A stretch of DNA of 64,000 nt from Bradyrhizobium sp. CCBAU 53421 (GTDB taxonomy: Bacteria > Pseudomonadota > Alphaproteobacteria > Rhizobiales > Xanthobacteraceae): contig NZ_CP030047.1 in assembly GCF_015291625.1 (NCBI RefSeq), positions 7,006,001 through 7,070,000 on the forward strand, read 5' to 3'. A program made the translations under genes and the position numbers. Shown one piece after another: positions 25,985 to 33,994 of the stretch (the stretch's first letter is position 1; the number at the start of each line of letters is the position of its first letter). The notes beneath the pieces were generated by a model. It saw only the letters and a list, made by a program, of their open reading frames with translations. It searched no databases and had not been told where the DNA came from.

Positions 25985-27148
25985 CTACCGCGCTGGCGCG
26001 CGCATCGACGCCGGCTGGCCTGGCAGCTTTAGCCTGGGCCCTACCTCGGTCAGCTTGCCGCTTGTGAGCTGAAACACCTGCAAGTCCTTCTCGAAATAGT
26101 TGGCCACATACAGGTAGTCGGCGTTCGGACTGTAAGCGATACCCTCCGGTAGGCCGCCGAGCGGCGCGCGCGCAGTCACCGTCAGCTTTCCGTCGGTGCC
26201 GATCGACATCAGAACGAGTTCGCCGGCTTTGGTCTTGAACCAGTCGCTGTCCTTGGCCGCGGTGCCGAGCAGCAGCGGGGTAGCTGCGGTCTTCCCATCC
26301 GGCGCGATGGCGAAGCCTTCCGGCCCGGTACCAGGGGTCATCATGTCGACCACGTGGGGATGTGGGCTGGTCGCTTCGATGATCACCTCGGCATCTGCGT
26401 TGTTCTTCTGCGCACCTGTGTTCGAGGCGACGACATATTTGCCGTCTGGTGTGATGTCGATGTTGTAAGGATTGAATGCCGATGGAATGTCCATCGACTT
26501 GTCGTAGGTCACGTTTTGTCCATCGATCGCCAACACGCCGATCTTGTTCGCAAGGTTCAGGCAGACAAAGGCGCGCTTGCCGTCGGGTGCGATGACCACG
26601 GCGGCAGCCTGTTGCTCTAGCGGTACCTCGCCTACGGTCTTGACCGTCAAGCCCTGGATCGAGACAACGGAGACACTCTTGCCGTCTCGATTGGCGATCA
26701 ACGCGAGATCACCCTTCCTGGAGATCGACAGACCGGACGGCTGCCGCCCCACGCTAATCGTGTCGATCAATTTCGGCGGGTCGGCGGTGAGGTCAATAAC
26801 GTACAGTTTGTCGTCCGGGACCGGCTTCCAGGAGTTCCCGTCCTGCACGTGAACCACGGAATTGGCGACTAGGCCCAGCTTGCCGTCTGGAGTGATCTGC
26901 AGGTTGGTTGGCGGGCCCAGCAGGGAATTCGACAGCGGCAGGCTGGCGCGGATCCTGGGTTTGGCGGGGTCGGAGATATCCAGGACCAGGACTGCGTCAT
27001 TACCCGGAGCGCCGTTCACCTGCCCTTCCGGACCATAGGTAATCTTGCCGTCAAGGCCGATCAGGATATCGTTGGTACCGGCCCGCGCCAAGCCGCCGCC
27101 GACGATGCCGGCCAGGCACATGACGCAAAGAAAACTGCGTAAAGTCAT
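25985..27148 (-). CDS. Exported YncE/lactonase-like beta-propeller protein
   Basis: A 387-residue periplasmic protein with signal peptide MTLRSFLCVMCLAGIVGGGLARA. The mature part is a seven-bladed-type beta propeller built from YncE-like repeats (ITPDGKLGLVAN, ISRKGDLALIANRDGKSVSVV, IAPDGKRAFVCLNLANKIGV, ITPDGKYVVASN, IAPDGKTAATPLL, YSPNADYLYVANYFEKDLQVF). Such proteins bind DNA or small ligands or act as lactonases; no catalytic assignment can be made. ATG 27148 has GGGGAGA upstream and starts the signal peptide, although the frame extends 93 codons further. Gene ends at a strong hairpin. Confidence 0.83.
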   Translation of the reverse strand: MTLRSFLCVMCLAGIVGGGLARAGTNDILIGLDGKITYGPEGQVNGAPGNDAVLVLDISDPAKPRIRASLPLSNSLLGPPTNLQITPDGKLGLVANSVVHVQDGNSWKPVPDDKLYVIDLTADPPKLIDTISVGRQPSGLSISRKGDLALIANRDGKSVSVVSIQGLTVKTVGEVPLEQQAAAVVIAPDGKRAFVCLNLANKIGVLAIDGQNVTYDKSMDIPSAFNPYNIDITPDGKYVVASNTGAQKNNADAEVIIEATSPHPHVVDMMTPGTGPEGFAIAPDGKTAATPLLLGTAAKDSDWFKTKAGELVLMSIGTDGKLTVTARAPLGGLPEGIAYSPNADYLYVANYFEKDLQVFQLTSGKLTEVGPRLKLPGQPASMRAPAR

Positions 27149-27430
27149 GATGCGTTTGTCTCCCCGTCCCGACCCGTTTCTGGATGAGCCTGTTCCACCA
27201 CCGTACTTCGCGGCATTTGGTGCTGGCAACCATTTACCACGCTGACGAGCGGCGGGACCTTCGCCAGCGCCGGGAGGACCATTGATATCCGAGCAACGCG
27301 CCGCCCGGCCGCGTGACAACCGCTTCGGGTCGAAAAGGCGCCGTTTCGCTATCGGCCTATCCGTTCCGGCTCGCCCGGCCCTGCGATGCACTAATTGACG
27401 CAAACGACCAAAGGCAGTCGTTGGCACACT

Positions 27431-27913
27431 TTAGTCCTTGTCGAGCTCTCCGATATGACGCTGGGCATATAGCTCGAGGCCGATCCTCGCGACGAGTTCG
27501 ATCTGGGTTTCCAGAAAATCGATATGCTCTTCCTCATCGTGCATGAGTTGCTCAAACAGATTCCGTGTCACGTAGTCTTTGACCTGATGGCAATGGGTCG
27601 CAGCTTCAGCGTAGAGGGAGTGCGCCGACAATTCGGCTTGCAAATCGCTATCGAGCACGGCCTTCACGGTCTTCCCGATATGAAGGGATTCCAGCGTCTG
27701 CATATTGGGAGATCCGTCTAGGAAGATGATGCGTTCGATGAGCTTGTCTGCATGTTGCATCTCTTCAATCGATTCCTTGCGCCACGCCTTGGCCAGCACC
27801 TTGTAGCCCCAATTGTCGAGCAGGCGGTAGTGCAGCCAATACTGGTTCACGGCGGTGAGCTCGTGGCGCAGCGCTTTGTTGAGGTATTCGATAACATCCT
27901 TATCGCCCTTCAT
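27431..27913 (-). CDS. bfr: Bacterioferritin
   Basis: The 160-residue product is a heme-containing iron-storage ferritin. It begins MKGDKDVIEYLNKALRHELTAVNQYWLHYRLLDNWG, with the ferroxidase Glu in RHELTA. ESIEEMQHADKLIERIIFLDG carries the second Glu/His set and the Met equivalent to the heme-ligating Met52 of E. coli Bfr. The DLQAELSAHSLYAEA and EEEHIDFLETQ segments complete the diiron site. Length and ligands are intact, so a functional 24-mer oxidising and storing iron is expected. No ferredoxin (bfd) gene is adjacent. Confidence 0.95.
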   Translation of the reverse strand: MKGDKDVIEYLNKALRHELTAVNQYWLHYRLLDNWGYKVLAKAWRKESIEEMQHADKLIERIIFLDGSPNMQTLESLHIGKTVKAVLDSDLQAELSAHSLYAEAATHCHQVKDYVTRNLFEQLMHDEEEHIDFLETQIELVARIGLELYAQRHIGELDKD

Positions 27914-28175
27914 GCTCCGCTCCTTTTCGCGGGTGCCACTGGGATCGATTGGTTGTGTGGACGCCTGGACTTGATGTTTGGCCGGCGCGATGGAGAGTTT
28001 AGAGCGTCAGCGCTTTCGGTTCGAGCAGTTTGGGCATCTACCGCTCGCCTAGAGCGGCGACGCAAGGAAAGGGGCGTTCGGCGTTGACTTGCTCGCCGTT
28101 CGACACACATGAGAGGTTAATCTCTGGGCCGCGACTACAAATGGCGTAGGGAGATAGAACAGGGGAGTTTTGGCC

Positions 28176-28544
28176 ATGATCGAGGGGATCAGCGCGCTCA
28201 CGCTGGGCACCCATGACATGCCACGAGCTGTCTCATTCTACCGAGCCCTGGGATTTGAGGTCCTGCATGGCGGCGAATGGTCACCGTTCACCAGCTTTCG
28301 AGCAGGTTTGAGCTACCTCAACCTCATCGACCAACCTGCCGAACGACGCTGGTCCTGGTGGGGTCGGGTCATCTTCTACGTCACCGATGTTGACGCACTT
28401 TACGAACGCGCGCTCGCGGCGGGGTACCAGCCGGCGACTGTGCCCCGCGATGCCGAATGGGGTGAGCGCTTTTTCCACCTAGCTGACCCCGACGGGCACG
28501 AACTCAGCTTCGCTCGACCTTTGCTTCCGGCTTCCGTCCAATAG
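28176..28544 (+). CDS. VOC superfamily (glyoxalase-like) protein
   Basis: A 122-residue single-domain vicinal-oxygen-chelate protein built of two beta-alpha-beta3 modules: ISALTLGTHDMPRAVSFYRALGFEVLHGG and VIFYVTDVDALYERALAAG..FFHLADPDGHELSFARPL. The late Glu of GHELSF is the usual metal ligand, while the first-module ligand position is less clear, so enzymatic activity is uncertain. ATG 28176 is chosen over TTG 28170 because AGGGGAG at 28161 is at the right distance only for the ATG. Confidence 0.85.
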   Translation: MIEGISALTLGTHDMPRAVSFYRALGFEVLHGGEWSPFTSFRAGLSYLNLIDQPAERRWSWWGRVIFYVTDVDALYERALAAGYQPATVPRDAEWGERFFHLADPDGHELSFARPLLPASVQ

Positions 28545-28666
28545 CGGATCGAAGCGGCCTGCATTCCAACCGTCGCTGCCAGAGGGTATTGTTCCGACAG
28601 ACGGCCATCGCCCTGACGTCAGCTTCGGCTCGGCCTATGGCGCGGTCTCTCGAGCAAGATCAAAGG

Positions 28667-28895
28667 ATGACAACGAACGGTCGCACCGTCACCGTATTCG
28701 GCGGAACCGGCTTTCTCGGCCGCCGCATCGTTCAGCATCTGCGCGATCACGAGTTTCCCGTCCGGATCGCGTCAAGGCATCCAGATCGCGGGCGCAGTCA
28801 GTTTGGCCCGCATGATTCCCAACTTCTGTTCGTCCGGGCCGATATTCAGGACGAACGGTCTGTCGCAAATGCGCTTGCCGGCGCACATATCATCC
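28667..28895 (+). pseudogene. Truncated NAD(P)-binding (NDUFA9-like SDR) gene fragment
   Basis: From ATG 28667 the frame reads MTTNGRTVTVFGGTGFLGRRIVQHLRDHE, a Rossmann GGTGFLG dinucleotide-binding motif, then ASRHPDRG and DIQDERSVANALAGAH, where family homology ends abruptly. The remaining 200 or more residues of the enzyme are missing, and within 40 bases the PcaG gene ends on the opposite strand. The fragment therefore marks the left edge of the inserted aromatic catabolism block. Confidence 0.72.
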
Positions 28896-28929
28896 GACCC
28901 GCCGTCGCGTCCCCACGAACCAACTGCTG

Positions 28930-29532
28930 TTAGACGTCGAAGAACACCGTTTCGTTGTCGCCCTGCAGATGGACGTCGAAGGTGTAGACGTTGCCTGCAC
29001 CGGCCTTGCGCTTCGCGATCAAGGTCGCGCGGCGATCGGCCGGCACCAGCGCGAGCGTTGAATCGCCCGCGTTGGCCGCTTCGTCGTCAAAGTAGATGCG
29101 GGTGTAGAGATGCAGCAGCAGGCCGCGCGCGAACACCGCGAGCACAATATGCGGCGCCTGCTGCTTGCCGTCGGCATCGGGCACCGAGCCCGGCTTGATG
29201 GTGTCGAACGAATAGCCACCGCTCTTGTCGGTGCCGACGCGGCCAAAACCCTTGAACGAGGAGTTAGGCAGCGCGCGCGCATCCTGCGGATCGGAGAAGC
29301 GGCCTTGCGCGTCGGCCTGCCAGATCTCCAGCATGCAGTCGGGGATCACGGCGCCGTCGCCGTCATAGACCTTGCCCTCGACGCGGATGCGCTCACCCGA
29401 GACGTCTGGTGTCAGCAGGTTGTTGGAGAAGGCATCGTTCCATTCGTATTCGCCGTTCGGCGCCAGGCCGTATTTGAAATAGGGGCCGACGGTCTGCGAG
29501 GGCGTGATTCCATCAGGACGCGGGTTCGACAC
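28930..29532 (-). CDS. pcaG: Protocatechuate 3,4-dioxygenase alpha subunit
   Basis: The 200-residue non-catalytic subunit of the intradiol dioxygenase that cleaves protocatechuate to 3-carboxy-cis,cis-muconate. Signatures are TPSQTVGPYFKYGL, GKVYDGDGAVIPDCMLEIWQADAQGRF, FGRVGTD..GGYSFDTIKPG, APHIVLAVFARGLLLHLYTRIYF and LVPADRRATLIAKR. It starts at GTG (29532) directly abutting the TAA of the beta-subunit gene, so the two are translationally coupled. Last gene of the five-gene minus-strand operon. Downstream ring-cleavage products would need pcaB/C/D functions from elsewhere, none being present here. Confidence 0.93.
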   Translation of the reverse strand: MSNPRPDGITPSQTVGPYFKYGLAPNGEYEWNDAFSNNLLTPDVSGERIRVEGKVYDGDGAVIPDCMLEIWQADAQGRFSDPQDARALPNSSFKGFGRVGTDKSGGYSFDTIKPGSVPDADGKQQAPHIVLAVFARGLLLHLYTRIYFDDEAANAGDSTLALVPADRRATLIAKRKAGAGNVYTFDVHLQGDNETVFFDV

Positions 29533-30234
29533 TTACCTGGTCTCCATCGGCGTGGCATTGCGCCCGCGCAGCACGATATCGAAGCGATAGCACAGCGCCC
29601 ATTCCGGCTGGGTGTTCTCGAGATCGAACGACGAGATCATCCGCGCCCGCGCCTTCTCGTCGGTCACCGAGTTGAAGATCGGATCGAACGGGAACAGCGG
29701 ATCGCCGGGGAAGTACATCTGCGTCACCAGGCGCGAAACGAAGGAGTGGCCGAACACCGAGAAGTGGATATGCGCTGGCCGCCACGCATTGTGGTGATTG
29801 CCCCAGGGATAGGCACCGGGCTTGATGGTGATGAACTTGTAGTAGCCGGATGCATCTGACTGCGTGCGGCCTGCGCCCGTAAAATTTGGATCGAGCGGCG
29901 CCGGATGCTGGTCGACGACATGGATGTAGCGGCCGCAGGCATTGGCCTGCCACAGCTCGATGAGCGTGTCGGGCACGCTGCGGCCGTCCTCGTCGCGCAC
30001 ATGACCATGCACGATGATGCGTTCGCCGAGCGGCTCGCCCTTGGCCTGGATGGTGAGATCGTTGTCGTGCGCGCGCACGGTCTCATGACCATAGACCGGA
30101 CCGGTCAATTCCGAGAGCGTATGCCGCGTCGGGATCAGCGGCTTGGCCGGCGCGCGCTTGATCGCGCTTCGATACGCCGGAGACAGACGCGCGGGATGAA
30201 CGCGGTTCGAACCGACCGGATAGATCAACGCCAT
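29533..30234 (-). CDS. pcaH: Protocatechuate 3,4-dioxygenase beta subunit
   Basis: The 233-residue catalytic subunit. The non-heme Fe(III) ligands are recognisable: Tyr in CGRYIHVVD, Tyr in KPGAYPWGN and the His pair of RPAHIHFSVFG. Other family blocks are TGPVYGHETV, IIVHGHVRDEDGRSVPDTLIELWQANA and the C-terminal YRFDIVLRG. ATG 30234 (MALIYPVGSNRVHP) has a GGAGAA site seven bases upstream and matches usual PcaH starts; an upstream in-frame ATG is less likely. It sits between the hydroxylaminobenzoate lyase-like gene and pcaG in one operon, which places its substrate at the end of a nitrobenzoate route. Confidence 0.94.
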   Translation of the reverse strand: MALIYPVGSNRVHPARLSPAYRSAIKRAPAKPLIPTRHTLSELTGPVYGHETVRAHDNDLTIQAKGEPLGERIIVHGHVRDEDGRSVPDTLIELWQANACGRYIHVVDQHPAPLDPNFTGAGRTQSDASGYYKFITIKPGAYPWGNHHNAWRPAHIHFSVFGHSFVSRLVTQMYFPGDPLFPFDPIFNSVTDEKARARMISSFDLENTQPEWALCYRFDIVLRGRNATPMETR

Positions 30235-30289
30235 GGGCTTTCTCCAGACAGGTTCGGTGTCATCAAACGCGCCGCTCATACGGCCAACA

Positions 30290-30829
30290 TCAGGCCGGTG
30301 CCTTAAAATCGTAGGAGATGCGCCCGGCCGGCAGATAAAACAGGGCGATCACCGCGCCGCCTCTGACCTCGGGATAATGCCGGCTACCGGGATCCGGCGC
30401 CGTCCATCCTGGTCCTTGCCAGCCCTGCAATCCCTTGAGCTGCGCCCCCTTGTCGAGCGGAACGACGAGGTTGAGCTCGCCATAAGGATGGCCGTGATAT
30501 TGCCCGCGCAGCACGTCGTGAGCGTCCTCGTCCTTGAAGCGGCGCGGATCGGTACTGTTCATGTAGACTGCGGTAATGCTGAACTGGAACGTTTCGGGAA
30601 CCGGCTCAAGGATGCGGCTGCGCCGATAGTTCGGGCCGTCTACCTCCTGGTTGGCCGCCCACCCCTCCGCGACTCCCATTTTGATGAGACGAGCGAGATC
30701 CTGGTAGAGCGGGCTGTCCTCTCCATAAGTCTCGTTGAGCCACCGCTCCATCGCCGCGCTCGGCGTCATGTCCTTGACCTCGCGCAGAAACGGAATGCTG
30801 CGTTCGATCAGCTGTTCCCGGCTTCCCAT
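30290..30829 (-). CDS. pnbB: DUF4863 protein, 4-hydroxylaminobenzoate lyase-like
   Basis: A 179-residue protein of the DUF4863 family, whose characterised members convert 4-hydroxylaminobenzoate to protocatechuate and ammonia (PnbB/NbaB-type lyases). Visible blocks are MERWLNETYGEDSPLYQDLARLIKMG, VAEGWAANQEVDGP.YRRSRI, FSITAVYMNS, QYHGHPYGELNLVVPLD and GPGWTAPDPGSRHYPEVRGGAVIALFYLPAGRI. The HGHPYGE.N motif probably forms a metal-binding cupin-like site. Context supports the assignment: a nitroreductase gene is directly upstream and the protocatechuate dioxygenase genes directly downstream. The gene symbol is given on this combined basis. Confidence 0.85.
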   Translation of the reverse strand: MGSREQLIERSIPFLREVKDMTPSAAMERWLNETYGEDSPLYQDLARLIKMGVAEGWAANQEVDGPNYRRSRILEPVPETFQFSITAVYMNSTDPRRFKDEDAHDVLRGQYHGHPYGELNLVVPLDKGAQLKGLQGWQGPGWTAPDPGSRHYPEVRGGAVIALFYLPAGRISYDFKAPA

Positions 30830-30843
30830 GACTTTCTCCTGTT

Positions 30844-31572
30844 CTATTCCTCGAAACCCTTGAAGGAGGCGAAGGCCTCCAAGTCTGCGCGCGGCATCAG
30901 CCGCGTCCTCGCCGGCTCCCTGGGGTGCCCCATGGAGATGCCGCAGGCCACCATCTGCTCCGTGGGGATCGACAGAAGTGGACGCAATATCCGGTGGTAC
31001 CTGGCGAAGGTTTCCTGCGGACAGGATTGCAGCCCGCGCCCCACCGCGGCCAGCATCACATTCTGGATGAACATGCCGAGATCGAGCCAGCTTCCCATCG
31101 CCAGCCGACGATCGATGGTGACGATCAATCCAACCGGTGCGCCGAAGAACGCATAGTTCTTCGCGGTCTGCCGGCTCCGCGCCGCACCGTCGCTTTGCGC
31201 GATACCGAGCGAGCCATAGAACAATCGCCCGAACTCCTGGCGACGGCCGAGATAGGGCTCGGGGAAAGCGGTGGCGTAGTATTGATATTCGGAGACGTGC
31301 TCGCTCGGCTCGTTCTCATGCGCATGCAGAAGCGCAGCCGACACCTCGGTTTTGGCGGCGCCGGCGAGCACGTAGACGTGCCAGGGCTGGATGTTCGCGC
31401 CGCTCGGCGCGAACCGCGCCACGCGCAGGATCTGCTCGATGATCGATCGGGAGACCGGACTGCCGGAGAACTCGCGGCACGACAGCCGGCCGGCGATCAC
31501 CTCGTCGATCGGATTGCGCGCGGCCCCGCACGCCATATCCCGGTCGATCACGACTTCTTCACGAGCGAGCAT
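30844..31572 (-). CDS. pnbA: Nitroreductase, probable 4-nitrobenzoate reductase
   Basis: A 242-residue FMN-dependent nitroreductase family protein: RLSCREFSGSPVSRSIIEQILRVARFAPSGANIQPWHVYVL (FMN phosphate and isoalloxazine contacts) and GSWLDLGMFIQNVMLAAVGRGLQSCPQ..ACGISMGHP. In the pnb pathway such an enzyme reduces the nitro group to the hydroxylamino level that the lyase uses. The start ATG 31572 has GGAGG upstream and lies 25 bases inside the preceding binding-protein gene, so the genes are coupled. Substrate preference for 4-nitrobenzoate is inferred from the gene order with pnbB and pcaHG, not from residues. Confidence 0.85.
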   Translation of the reverse strand: MLAREEVVIDRDMACGAARNPIDEVIAGRLSCREFSGSPVSRSIIEQILRVARFAPSGANIQPWHVYVLAGAAKTEVSAALLHAHENEPSEHVSEYQYYATAFPEPYLGRRQEFGRLFYGSLGIAQSDGAARSRQTAKNYAFFGAPVGLIVTIDRRLAMGSWLDLGMFIQNVMLAAVGRGLQSCPQETFARYHRILRPLLSIPTEQMVACGISMGHPREPARTRLMPRADLEAFASFKGFEE

Positions 31573-32774
31573 GCGCCGTCCTCCATCGGTCTGAAGGCCT
31601 CTTCACCCGGGATCGTGGCCAGCAGCTGGTAGTAGTCGAACTGGTATTTCGACTCCTCCGGCGACTTGACGCGAAACAAATACATGTCGCGGACCAGCCG
31701 GCCATCGGGACGGATCCTGCCGTTGCGGGTCATGAAATCGTTGACCGGCAATTCGCGCATCTTGGCCGCGACCGTCGGCCCATCAAGCGTGCCGGCGGCT
31801 TCAACCGCCTTGAGATAGTGCATGACCGCACCATAGGTGCCGGCATGGATCATGGTAGGCACCTTCTTCGTCTTCTCGATGAAGCGCTTCGACCACCCGC
31901 GCGTCTCGTCGTTGAGGTCCCAGTAGAAGGCGGAGCTCAGCATCAAGCCTTGCGCGCTCTGCAGCCCGAGGCTGTGAACGTCGGCGATGAAGACGATCAG
32001 GCCGGCAAGCTTTTGCCCGCGCGTCACGCCGAACTCACCGGCCTGCTTCACGGCGTTGATGAAGTCGCCGCCGGCGTCGGCGAGCGCGATCACGTCGGCC
32101 CTGGAGGCCTGCGCCTGCAGCAGGAAGGACGAGAAATCGGACGTGTTGATCGGGTGTTTCACGGCGCCGACCACCTTGCCGCCGGTGGCGTCGATTACCT
32201 TGCGGCTGTCGGCCTCGAGCTGCGCACCGAGCGAATAGTCGGCCGACAGGAAGAACCAGGACTTGGCGCCGAGACGCGAAATCGCCCGCGTCGTCCCTTG
32301 CGACAGCGCGTAGGTATCGTAGGTCCAATGGATACCGGTCGGCGAGCATTCGTCACCGGTCAGCCGGGACGTGGCGGCGCCGGTGGCAAGAAACAGCTTC
32401 TTCTTGTCACGTGTGATGCCTTGCACCGCCAGGGCGACCGCGGAATTGGGGACGTCGAGGATGACCTCGACATTCTCGTTCTCCAGCCATCGGCGTGCGA
32501 TCGCCGAGCCGATGTCGGCCTTGTTCTGGTGATCTCCCGCCACGATCTCGATCATGCGCCCGAGCACCTTGCCGTTGAAATCGTCCACCGCCATCTGTGC
32601 CGCGACGGCCGAGCCCTGGCCGCCATTGTCCGCATAGAGCGACGACATGTCGGTCAGCACGCCGAGCCTGACCGGCCCGTTTTGAGCCATCGCCGACGTC
32701 GCCGTCGCGAGGGTCAGCGCCAGTCCGAACAACGCACCCGCGACACTCAGAGCCGATCTTACCCAGGCCTTCAT
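31548..32774 (-). CDS. ABC-type periplasmic substrate-binding protein (family Peripla_BP_6)
   Basis: A 408-residue binding protein of the branched-chain amino acid/aromatic acid type. It has a signal peptide (MKAWVRSALSVAGALFGLALTLATATSAMA) then VRLGVLTDMSSLYADNGGQGSAVAAQMAVDDFN, ITRDKKKLFLATGAATSRLTGDECSP, and FFLSADYSLGAQLEADSRKVIDATGG. It heads the pnb-pca operon, so it probably captures the nitroaromatic or benzoate-type substrate in the periplasm. No permease or ATPase genes for an ABC transporter are in the window, so it must use components encoded elsewhere. ATG 32774 follows GGGAGGAG. Confidence 0.88.
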   Translation of the reverse strand: MKAWVRSALSVAGALFGLALTLATATSAMAQNGPVRLGVLTDMSSLYADNGGQGSAVAAQMAVDDFNGKVLGRMIEIVAGDHQNKADIGSAIARRWLENENVEVILDVPNSAVALAVQGITRDKKKLFLATGAATSRLTGDECSPTGIHWTYDTYALSQGTTRAISRLGAKSWFFLSADYSLGAQLEADSRKVIDATGGKVVGAVKHPINTSDFSSFLLQAQASRADVIALADAGGDFINAVKQAGEFGVTRGQKLAGLIVFIADVHSLGLQSAQGLMLSSAFYWDLNDETRGWSKRFIEKTKKVPTMIHAGTYGAVMHYLKAVEAAGTLDGPTVAAKMRELPVNDFMTRNGRIRPDGRLVRDMYLFRVKSPEESKYQFDYYQLLATIPGEEAFRPMEDGACSLVKKS

Positions 32775-32992
32775 CGTTGTTCTCCTCCCAACCCGGCGGC
32801 GGCAATGTTGGCCAGAACGCCACGGCACGGAAGTGAAAGTCTCGCAGGATGATCCTGAACCGCCTTCAGATCGCTAACGGCGGCGACGCGCTCTCGGGCA
32901 ATCCGTTGCATCCGCCGGGTGTCTGGCCTTAACTGCGCGCGATCGCAAGAATCTGCCGAGGCGCGCGATCCGCTGCAGACGGGGCTCTCATC

Positions 32993-33970
32993 GTGTCCGT
33001 TTCCTTCAACACATTGGACCTGAATCTGCTCAAGGTGTTCGACGCCGTGATGGAAGAGCGCAGCGTACTGCGAGCCAGCCAAAAGGTCGCGCTGAGCCAG
33101 TCCGCCGTCAGCCACTCGCTGGCGCGGCTGCGCGAAATGCTGCACGACGAGCTGTTCGTGCGCACGGCGACCGGCATGCAGCCGACGGCGCGCGCATTGA
33201 CGATGGCCCCGCAGGTTCGCCAGGCGCTGCGATCGCTGGAGGCCGCGGTCGAACTGCCAACCTTTGCCCCGGCGGTCTCGACCAAGCCATTCACGTTGGC
33301 CGCCAACGACTTTACGACGATGGTACTGGCGCCGCCACTCCTGAAGATCCTGAGCCGTGAAGCTCCGGCGATCGACCTCACCATCAAGCCGGTGACCCGG
33401 ATCGATCTTGCCGAGCAAATCGACCTCGGCCGCATCGACGTCGCGATCGGCGTGTTCTCGTCTCCGCCGAGCCGCTTCCGGACGGCGCTGCTGTTCGAAT
33501 ATGACGACGTGCTGATCGTTGGCAAAAAGCGCAAGCTTGGCCGGCTCGACAAGGCAAAGCTCGCGACCTTGCCGCTGGTCGTCGTGTCCTTTGGCGGCGA
33601 GCAGGAGGGCGCGATCGGCGGCTTCATCTCCGAGCGCGGGCTCGCCAGGCGCTCGGAAATGTACGACCGCCCCGCGCTCGAACGGGCGCTGTCCGACAGC
33701 GACAAGCCGCCGCGGATCGCGGTCTCGCTGCCGCATTTCCTTGCCCTGCCGGCGCTGCTGGTCGATTCCGAGCTGGCGGCCATCGTTCCGCGGCCGCTGG
33801 CGCGTGCGCTCGAGCAGGCGCATGCGATCACGACCTGTGAACTGCCCTACACCACGACGCCCGTGGAGGTTCGGCTGCTCTGGCACGAACGTGTCGAGCA
33901 CGAACCTTCGCACGAATGGCTTCACGAGGTGCTCCGGCGCGCCACCGAAGAACTCAGGCACGGCCGCTAA
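32993..33970 (+). CDS. LysR family transcriptional regulator, probable control of the pnb-pca operon
   Basis: A 325-residue LysR-type regulator: winged helix at residues 8-66 (LNLLKVFDAVMEERSVLRASQKVALSQSAVSHSLARLREMLHDELFVRT), then the periplasmic-binding-like effector domain (PFTLAANDFTTMVLAPPLLKIL; IDLGRIDVAIGVF). It starts at GTG 32993 and is divergent from the binding protein-pnbA-pnbB-pcaHG operon, with a 218-base shared promoter region, the classic arrangement in which a LysR protein controls the divergent catabolic operon. In described pnb clusters a LysR gene (pnbR) has a comparable role; orthology is inferred. Confidence 0.85.
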   Translation: MSVSFNTLDLNLLKVFDAVMEERSVLRASQKVALSQSAVSHSLARLREMLHDELFVRTATGMQPTARALTMAPQVRQALRSLEAAVELPTFAPAVSTKPFTLAANDFTTMVLAPPLLKILSREAPAIDLTIKPVTRIDLAEQIDLGRIDVAIGVFSSPPSRFRTALLFEYDDVLIVGKKRKLGRLDKAKLATLPLVVVSFGGEQEGAIGGFISERGLARRSEMYDRPALERALSDSDKPPRIAVSLPHFLALPALLVDSELAAIVPRPLARALEQAHAITTCELPYTTTPVEVRLLWHERVEHEPSHEWLHEVLRRATEELRHGR

Positions 33971-33994
33971 CGGCCGGCGGCGGTCCAACTGCGA

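Noticed and set aside
31818..32852. Plus-strand open frame of 344 codons
   Set aside because: It is antisense to the binding-protein gene and rich in Arg, His and Gly as expected for a shadow in GC-rich DNA.
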